A stretch of DNA of 64,000 nt. It comes from Planotetraspora silvatica. Lineage in GTDB: Bacteria; Actinomycetota; Actinomycetes; Streptosporangiales; Streptosporangiaceae. The translations under genes were made by a program, and so were the position numbers. Location of the stretch: assembly GCF_016863315.1 (NCBI RefSeq), contig NZ_BOOQ01000048.1, forward strand, positions 47,160-111,159, in the 5' to 3' direction. Positions 58,405 to 64,000 of this stretch are shown here, piece after piece. The notes below the pieces were generated by a model. The model was given only the letters and a program-made list of their open reading frames with translations. It had not been told where the DNA came from and did not search any database. The first letter of the stretch is position 1. Each line of letters starts with the position of its first letter.

Positions 58405-61089
58405 TCACACCGTCCAGGGCGCGCTTCTGACCCGGTCGTGACCGGGGTCGTAGAGGGGCTCCGCGACGATCTCCGCGCCGACCCAGGTGCCGTTCAGGCC
58501 GACTTCCACGCGCGTGCCCGCGGTGACGCCGGCGACACCGGTGCCTTCAGCGTCATCGGCGGCCCCGCCAGGCAGGTATGCGTAGGCGATCGAGCGGCCG
58601 ACGCGACAGCCGTACCCACCGCTGGTGACGCGGGACACAGGCCGCCCGTTCAGCCGGACCGGCTCGCCGCCCAGGCAGATGTCACGTTCGTCGTCCACCA
58701 CCAGGCAGCGCAACGTCTGGCGAGGCGCGGGAAGGGCGGCCCGCCGCTCGGGTCGTACGGCGAAGCCGAGTCCGGCTTCGAGCGGCGTCGTCTCGGGGGT
58801 GATGTCGAGTCCCCAGACCCGGTAGCCCTTTTCCAGTCGCATCGAGTCGAGGGCGCGATAGCCCGCGGGGCGCATGCCGTACGGCAGGCCGGCCTCCATG
58901 AGCGCGTCCCAGAGGGTCAGCCCGAACTCGGCCGGGCAGTACAGCTCCCACCCGAACTCGCCGACGAAGGTCACCCGCTGGGCCAGCACCGGGACATGAC
59001 CGACGCTGATCTCTCTCGCCCGCATGTATCCGAAGGTCAGGTCGTCGTCGCTCAACGCGCTCAGGATGTCGTACGCCCTGGGTCCCCACAGGCAGTAACA
59101 GGCGTGAGCGGAGGTGACGTCCCTGACCTCCAGGCCGTGGCGGCGCAGGATCGCGGCGTCGTGGACGCCGAAGGCCGTCCCCGTGATCACCCGGAATCGG
59201 TCCTCGGCGAGTCGCGTCACGGTGACGTCGGCGTCGATGCCGCCGCGTTCGTTGAGCACCTGGGTGTAGACGACGGTGCCGACGGGCCGGTCGAGACGGT
59301 TGCCGCAGATGCGTTCCAGATCGGCCAGGGCGTTCTTCCCCGAGACCTCGAGCTTCGAGAACGACGTCTGGTCGAACAGCCCGGCAGCGCTCGCGGTGGC
59401 CAGGCACTCCTCGCGGATCGCCGGTGACCATGCTCTGCCCGCCCAGCCTCTCGGCTCGGCCCCGCGCGTGGCGCCGGGCGACGGGCTGGATGACGCCCGG
59501 GCTGAACCGGCGGGCGAACCGGCGGGCGAACCGAACCAGTTGACCCGTTCCCAGCCGGCCTTCTCCCCGAAGGTGGCGTCGAGCGCGGCATGCCGTACCC
59601 ACGCGGGCGAGCGACGAAGCGGCCGGGCCGCGGTGCGCTCCTCACCGGGATACACGATGTCGTAGTACTTGCTGTAGGAGTCGAGCGCCTTCTCCCTCGC
59701 CCACCTGGCTGAGCGCGCGTGGGCGCCGAAACGGCGGACGTCCATTCCGAAGACGTCGTACTCGGGACCGCCGTCGACGATCCACTCGGCCATGACCTTG
59801 CCCACGCCACCGGCCGCGGCCAGGCCGTGAACGCAGAATCCCGCGGCGACCCAGAAGCCCTGAACGGCGGTCTCACCCAGCAGGAACTCGCCGTCGGGGG
59901 TGAACGCCTCCGGCCCGTGCACCACCTTCCGGAACACCTCCTCGGCGTTCTCGTGGTCGCCTGAGCCAGGCCGGGCGGTGAACTGGGCGGAGAACTGGGG
60001 GGTGGTCTGGGCGGCGATCTGGGCGTTGGTCTCGGCGAGATGCCCCGGCAGTCGGTGGACGGCCGACTCCCACGACTCCTGAAATTTCGCCATATCTGGG
60101 GCGAAGAGCGTGCGCGGCTCGGCCAACGGGTGTGCGACGTCCCAGACCTGCGGCGTACGGATGTAGCCCCCCACGAGGATCCCGCCGCCGTCCTCCCTGA
60201 AGTAGACGATGTTGTCCGGGTCGCGCACGGTCGGCGTGTCCGCCGGGACGCCCATGGGTTTCGTCACCACGTACTGGTGCTTGATCGGCACGATCGGCAC
60301 GTCGACACCCGCGAGGCGCCCCACCACTCCGGCGGCCGCGCCCGCGGCGTTGACCACGGTCTCCGTGCGAACGACCCACTCGTCGCGTCGCCCGTCTTCT
60401 CGCCCGCCGTCCCGCCTGCCTACCCGCCCGTCTTCTCGCCTGCCCTCGCGCTCGCCTTCTCTTGCGCCTTCTTCTGCACGTTCTCCCGCACCTGCTCCTG
60501 CGGCCGTGGCGCGGAGCCGTACGGCATGCACCCGGCCGTCCTCGACCTCCACGCCGGTCACCTCGACGCCGGTGAAGATCTTGACCCCGAGCCTGCGGGC
60601 GCCTTCGGCGAGGGCCCGGCCCAGCCGCGCGGGGTCGAGCCAGCCGTCACCGGGGAGCCACAACGATCCCCGGACGTCTCCGACCTCCATCGAGGGAAAT
60701 CGCTCCAAGGTCCCCGCGGCGTCGAGCATCTCCATGTCGAGGCCGTAGGTCTCCGCCGCACCGGCCTGACGCAGGAGTTCCTCCTGGCGTTCGGGAGTCG
60801 TCGCGAGCCGCAACCCGCCCACGCCGTGCCAGCCCGGGTCGAGCCCGGTGAGTTCACGCAACTCGGGGTAGAGGCCGGCCGAATACATGATCATGCGCGT
60901 CTGCGTCACCGTCGACCGGAGTTGCCCGACGAAACCGGCCGAGTGCCAGGTCGTCCCCTCGGTCAGGTCATGCCGCTCGACCAGGATCACGTCGGTCCAG
61001 CCGAGCCGGGCGAGGTGGTAGGCCACGCTGCATCCGGCCACGCCACCACCGATGACGACGACTTGGGCGTCGGCAGGAAGTTGCGACAT
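58405..61089 (-). CDS. GcvT-type FAD oxidoreductase (dimethylglycine/sarcosine dehydrogenase-like)
   Basis: 894-aa enzyme: N-terminal FAD-binding DAO domain (VVVIGGGVAGCSVAYHLARLGW, dinucleotide motif at about residues 10-31; TTWHSAGFVGQLR for covalent or tight FAD), then a C-terminal GcvT/aminomethyltransferase folate domain (LFDQTSFSKLEVSGKNALADLERICGNRL, GTAFGVHDAAI, VGEFGWELYCP). It should oxidise an N-methyl amine and pass the C1 unit to tetrahydrofolate. Two low-complexity inserts are unusual: an acidic/Arg-Gly stretch at about 205-240 and a Ser/Pro/Gly stretch at about 520-560. Divergent from a LicA-like kinase and a permease. Confidence 0.88.
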   Translation of the reverse strand: MSQLPADAQVVVIGGGVAGCSVAYHLARLGWTDVILVERHDLTEGTTWHSAGFVGQLRSTVTQTRMIMYSAGLYPELRELTGLDPGWHGVGGLRLATTPERQEELLRQAGAAETYGLDMEMLDAAGTLERFPSMEVGDVRGSLWLPGDGWLDPARLGRALAEGARRLGVKIFTGVEVTGVEVEDGRVHAVRLRATAAGAGAGERAEEGAREGEREGRREDGRVGRRDGGREDGRRDEWVVRTETVVNAAGAAAGVVGRLAGVDVPIVPIKHQYVVTKPMGVPADTPTVRDPDNIVYFREDGGGILVGGYIRTPQVWDVAHPLAEPRTLFAPDMAKFQESWESAVHRLPGHLAETNAQIAAQTTPQFSAQFTARPGSGDHENAEEVFRKVVHGPEAFTPDGEFLLGETAVQGFWVAAGFCVHGLAAAGGVGKVMAEWIVDGGPEYDVFGMDVRRFGAHARSARWAREKALDSYSKYYDIVYPGEERTAARPLRRSPAWVRHAALDATFGEKAGWERVNWFGSPAGSPAGSARASSSPSPGATRGAEPRGWAGRAWSPAIREECLATASAAGLFDQTSFSKLEVSGKNALADLERICGNRLDRPVGTVVYTQVLNERGGIDADVTVTRLAEDRFRVITGTAFGVHDAAILRRHGLEVRDVTSAHACYCLWGPRAYDILSALSDDDLTFGYMRAREISVGHVPVLAQRVTFVGEFGWELYCPAEFGLTLWDALMEAGLPYGMRPAGYRALDSMRLEKGYRVWGLDITPETTPLEAGLGFAVRPERRAALPAPRQTLRCLVVDDERDICLGGEPVRLNGRPVSRVTSGGYGCRVGRSIAYAYLPGGAADDAEGTGVAGVTAGTRVEVGLNGTWVGAEIVAEPLYDPGHDRVRSAPWTV

Positions 61090-61130
61090 TTAAACCGTCC
61101 TGTAACACCTGGCCCGCACAATCGGATCAA

Positions 61131-61148
61131 TGGTCTGAAGGTAGACCA
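61131..61148. promoter_or_regulatory. Palindrome in divergent promoter (TGGTCT/AGACCA)
   Basis: Perfect 6-bp arms TGGTCT and AGACCA around GAAGGT, 13 bases upstream of the kinase ATG and 41 bp from the oxidoreductase start. TGGT/ACCA half sites are typical of GntR-family operators. A shared regulator for both directions is likely; no regulator gene is adjacent. Confidence 0.65.
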
Positions 61149-61161
61149 AAAGGAGCCGGGC

Positions 61162-62082
61162 ATGCCAGATGCCGTCAAAGACGCGCTGGAGCTCGTCACG
61201 GCCTGGGCCGGTCGGCCGATCACCTCCACGACAATCAAGGGCGGCCTGAGCCACCACATCTCCCGGCTGGAGACCGAGGACGGAGAACGCTGGCTTCTCC
61301 GCGTCCTGGACCCCGCGATCGCGGCGGCCGGACTGGGCATCCCGCTCGACCAGGAGATCGCGAACACGCTGCGCGCCGCCTCCACAGGAATCGGTGCACG
61401 CGTCCTTCATGTCATGCCGGGCGCGTTGGTCCTCGAATACCTCGACGGCGTCACCCTCGACGCTCCCGCGGTGCGCACCCCCGCGATGATCGAGAAGGTG
61501 GCGGCCGCCTGCCGGCGACTCCACGCCGGGCCACCCTTCGTGAACGACTTCTCCATCTTCCGCAAGCTCGACGATCTGCTGGCGCGGTGCCGTACGCACG
61601 AGTTGCGGCTCCCCGCGGGATACGCGGACCTCCTGCCCGTCGTGGCCGACATCGAGGCGGCCGTCAACGCGCGCCCGCTGCCGACCGTTCCATGCCACAA
61701 CGACCTGCTCGCCGAGAACCTGATCGCCACAGGACCGGACATCCGCATCATCGACTACCAGCTCTCCGGCAACAACGATCCCAGCTTCGAGCTCGGCGAC
61801 ATCGCCGCGGAGTCCGACCTCGACCCCGACCAGGTCGTACGGCTCACGCGCGCCTACTTCGGCGACGACGAGCAGGTCCCCCGGGTGCGGCTGAACCTGA
61901 TCATGTCCAACCTCACCTGGACGTTGTGGTTCGTCGTCCACCAGGGCCTGGTCCGCGATCGGGCGCTTCCCGGCTTCGACTACAACGCGGAGGCCGCCGA
62001 CAAGTTCGCGCAGGCCGTACGAGATATCGAAGATCCGAGCTTCGGCCATCTGATCGACGGCCGGACATCCCCCACCTGTTAG
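61162..62082 (+). CDS. Choline/ethanolamine kinase-like phosphotransferase
   Basis: APH-fold kinase of the LicA/choline kinase type (306 aa). N-lobe LSHHISRLETEDGERWLLRVL; catalytic PTVPCHNDLLAENLI (HND variant, about residues 176-190); metal DIRIIDYQLSGNNDPSFELGDIA. The NDPSFELGD signature is typical of choline kinases. ATG 61162 with AAGGAG. Ten bases upstream of an APC permease, so the pair probably takes up and phosphorylates an amino alcohol. Confidence 0.88.
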   Translation: MPDAVKDALELVTAWAGRPITSTTIKGGLSHHISRLETEDGERWLLRVLDPAIAAAGLGIPLDQEIANTLRAASTGIGARVLHVMPGALVLEYLDGVTLDAPAVRTPAMIEKVAAACRRLHAGPPFVNDFSIFRKLDDLLARCRTHELRLPAGYADLLPVVADIEAAVNARPLPTVPCHNDLLAENLIATGPDIRIIDYQLSGNNDPSFELGDIAAESDLDPDQVVRLTRAYFGDDEQVPRVRLNLIMSNLTWTLWFVVHQGLVRDRALPGFDYNAEAADKFAQAVRDIEDPSFGHLIDGRTSPTC

Positions 62083-62092
62083 AGGAGGCCTC

Positions 62093-63643
62093 ATGGCGCA
62101 AGCCCTCGACGACGACGCCCAACGACTAGCCGAGCTCGGTTACAAGCAGGAACTGTCCCGATCGTGGAGCGGTTTCTCCAACTTCGCGATCTCCTTCTCC
62201 ATCATCTCAATCCTCGCGGGATGTTTCACCACCTTCGGCCAGGCGTGGAACAACGGCGGCCCCCTCGCCATCTCCGTGGGCTGGCCGTTGATCTCGATTT
62301 TCATCCTGATCATTGGTTTCTGCATGTCGGAGCTGGTCTCGGCCTACCCGACCGCCGGCGGGATCTACTGGTGGGCCACGAAGCTGGGCAAGCCGATCCA
62401 CGGCTGGTTCACCGGCTGGCTCAACCTGGTGGGCCTGATCGCGGTGACCGCCTCGGTCGACTACGGCTGCGCCACTTTCCTCAACATCACCATCGGCCGG
62501 TTCAGCGACAGCTGGGCCGCCGGCAACGCGTTACACCAGACTTTCCTGCTGTTCGCCGTCATCCTGGTGCTGCACGCACTGATCAACATCTTCAGCCACC
62601 GGTTGATCTCCATCCTGCAGAACATCTCGGTCTGGTGGCACGTCTTCGGCGCCGCCGCCGTGGTCCTCATCCTGATCTTCGGCCCGTCCAAGCACCAGAG
62701 CGTCGGGTTCCTGTTCGAGCAGTTCAACAACTCTGGCTTCGGCGGTGGAGGCACCTCCGGACCGACCTTCTGGCTCTACGTCCTTCCGCTGGGCTTCCTG
62801 CTGACCCAGTACACGATCACCGGTTTCGACGCCTGCGCGCACGTCTCGGAGGAGACGCATGACGCGGCCAAGACCGCGGCCAAGGGGCTCTGGAAGTCGA
62901 TCTTCTATTCGGCGATCGGCGGCTGGATCCTGCTCCTGGCGTTCCTGTTCGCAGCCACCGACGTCGACGCGATCAACAAGGAGTTCGGCTTCGTCGGGGC
63001 CATCTTCACCTCGGCGCTGTCGTCGCCTCTCGCTACGGCCATCTTCGGCATCTCCACCATCGGCCAGTTCTTCTGCGGCATGAGTTGCGTCACCTCCATG
63101 TCGCGGATGACCTACGCGTTCTCCCGTGACGGCGCCGTGCCCGGCTGGCGGCTCTGGTCACGCGTGGACCGCAACCGCACCCCGGTCAACGCCATCATCG
63201 GCGGCTGCGCCGTCGCCCTCCTGATCACGCTGCCCGCGCTGTACGCCCCTCCCGGAAGCGCCACCCCCGTGGCGTTCCTGGCCGTGGTCTCCATCGCGGT
63301 GATCGGGCTCTACCTGGCCTTCCTCATCCCCATCTGGCTCCGGCTCCGCGCCGGCGACTCCTTCCAGCCCGGCCCCTGGACGCTCGGGCGCAAGTACAAG
63401 GTCCTGGGCTGGATCGCCGTGGTCGAGATCATCATCATCTCGATCTACTTCATCCTCCCCATCGCACCCGCGGGCGTGCCAGGCAACAAGGACTTCGCCT
63501 GGACATCCGTCAACTACGCCCCCATCGCTGTCGGCGCCGTCCTGATCGGCATCGCCCTGTGGTGGAGCCTGTCTGCCAAGAAGTGGTTCACCGGCCCACG
63601 CCGGACGATCGACGAGGTCGAATCACCCGAGACGGTCGCCTGA
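62093..63643 (+). CDS. APC superfamily amino acid/amine permease
   Basis: Twelve-TM permease (516 aa). N-terminal cytoplasmic ELGYKQELSRSWSGFSNFAISFSIISILAG with the consensus 'FAIS' TM1 break, GGIYWWATKL, and TM6-region FDACAHVSEETHDAAKTAAKG. Similar to GABA/choline/ethanolamine-type transporters. AGAGGAGG precedes the ATG. Downstream of the LicA-like kinase and divergent from the GcvT oxidoreductase; methylated-amine or choline uptake is the contextual inference. Confidence 0.9.
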   Translation: MAQALDDDAQRLAELGYKQELSRSWSGFSNFAISFSIISILAGCFTTFGQAWNNGGPLAISVGWPLISIFILIIGFCMSELVSAYPTAGGIYWWATKLGKPIHGWFTGWLNLVGLIAVTASVDYGCATFLNITIGRFSDSWAAGNALHQTFLLFAVILVLHALINIFSHRLISILQNISVWWHVFGAAAVVLILIFGPSKHQSVGFLFEQFNNSGFGGGGTSGPTFWLYVLPLGFLLTQYTITGFDACAHVSEETHDAAKTAAKGLWKSIFYSAIGGWILLLAFLFAATDVDAINKEFGFVGAIFTSALSSPLATAIFGISTIGQFFCGMSCVTSMSRMTYAFSRDGAVPGWRLWSRVDRNRTPVNAIIGGCAVALLITLPALYAPPGSATPVAFLAVVSIAVIGLYLAFLIPIWLRLRAGDSFQPGPWTLGRKYKVLGWIAVVEIIIISIYFILPIAPAGVPGNKDFAWTSVNYAPIAVGAVLIGIALWWSLSAKKWFTGPRRTIDEVESPETVA

Positions 63644-63673
63644 TCCTCCAGCCTTGATCATCCGAGATTGATC
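63641..63673 (+). repeat. TGATC motifs beginning at the permease stop
   Basis: Three TGATC motifs at 14-bp spacing starting with the stop codon; offsets 0, 14, 28 cover all three frames. Confidence 0.6.
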
Positions 63674-63690
63674 ATCCGAAACCCCTGTCT

Positions 63691-63724
63691 TCGTACGGCC
63701 CGCCCCACCCGGCGGGCCGTACGA
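63691..63724 (+). terminator. Strong terminator after permease
   Basis: Perfect 14-bp stem (TCGTACGGCCCGCC/GGCGGGCCGTACGA) with a 6-base loop, 47 bp after the stop. Confidence 0.85.
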
Positions 63725-64000
63725 GTGTCAGCCGTCCCCGTCCCACCCAGCCCCAGCTGCCATCTCTCGGTCCCGGTCCTCCGAGCCACACCTCAGGCCC
63801 GGCATCCCGAGCCACACCTGGCCCAGCCCCTAGAACCGGCTCACTTGTCCGGACCGTTTTGGCCGTCTCGCCTGACCGGACCGCTTGGTGGATGACTCTG
63901 CCGGACCGCTCGGCCGAACCGCTCGGCCGAACCGCTCGGGCGCGTGCCCGTCGGGAGTCCCGCGCGTTCAGGGGACCCCACACCTTCGCTTCGTGCCTTC
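63725..64000. other. Noncoding end of window with 13-bp repeats
   Basis: No gene I can support. Contains 2.6 copies of a 13-bp unit (ACCGCTCGGCCGA, 63905-63939) and C-rich low-complexity sequence. Confidence 0.6.

Noticed and set aside
63672..63983. 103-codon minus-strand frame at the window end
   Set aside because: Low-complexity Gly/Arg/Pro sequence, no ribosome-binding site or family motif, and it runs through the terminator hairpin.

Overview
This is a 64 kb, very GC-rich chromosomal segment from an actinomycete. Evidence includes strong third-position GC, SARP/AfsR-type regulators, DUF574-type methyltransferase, TIGR04222, Zur- and CebR-type operators, and GTG/TTG or apparently leaderless starts. 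A Streptosporangiales-like soil actinomycete is my best guess, but nothing fixes the genus. I see no rRNA, CRISPR array, transposase, integrase or phage structural gene. Most genes are metabolic, transport and regulatory, in compact 4-bp-overlapping operons.

Layout. 0-12.5 kb: LysR regulator, LTA-synthase-like sulfatase, small kinase-like gene, a zinc-type ArsR/CDF efflux pair, SH3-repeat secreted protein, HAD/carboxymuconolactone/methyltransferase operon divergent from a LuxR-ATPase-TPR regulator, GNAT plus XRE-cupin. 12.5-13.7 kb: the most unusual stretch. A frameshifted gene of an uncharacterised family (I recall it as DUF7873, unverified) is followed on the same strand by two tRNA-like elements whose halves are in permuted order (T arm and 3' acceptor strand first, then 5' acceptor strand and D arm), each closed by an outer helix, then a 9-bp-stem terminator hairpin. 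14-28 kb: AfsR/SARP-like regulator, TIGR04222 protein, beta-helix lipoprotein, DsbA-like protein, DinB, truncated luciferase-like oxidoreductase, hemerythrin divergent from MarR, a SulP-carbonic anhydrase fusion, M28 aminopeptidase, and a CmtR-like/cation transporter pair.

28-45 kb is carbohydrate metabolism. A minus-strand block codes for an ABC sugar importer, GntR regulator, galactonate dehydratase (dgoD), KDPGal-type aldolase, PfkB kinase and SMP-30 lactonase: a De Ley-Doudoroff-type aldonate route. Next is a ceb-like cluster (binding protein, two permeases, GH1 beta-glucosidase, LacI regulator) divergent from a secreted GH16 beta-glucanase with three discoidin domains. Three copies of a GGGAGCGCTCCC-type palindrome lie between them, so uptake, extracellular and intracellular hydrolysis are probably co-regulated.

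45-64 kb: TauE exporter, class IV aminotransferase, DUF4142 protein, a 47-residue peptide gene, DUF574 methyltransferase, CBM48 protein, a zinc ABC importer with a Zur box, GDPD, DUF72, DJ-1/PfpI, a PfkB-fold protein lacking the catalytic Asp, and a divergent set (GcvT-type FAD oxidoreductase against a LicA-like kinase and an APC permease) around a TGGTCT/AGACCA palindrome. The last ~350 bases hold only a strong terminator and short repeats.
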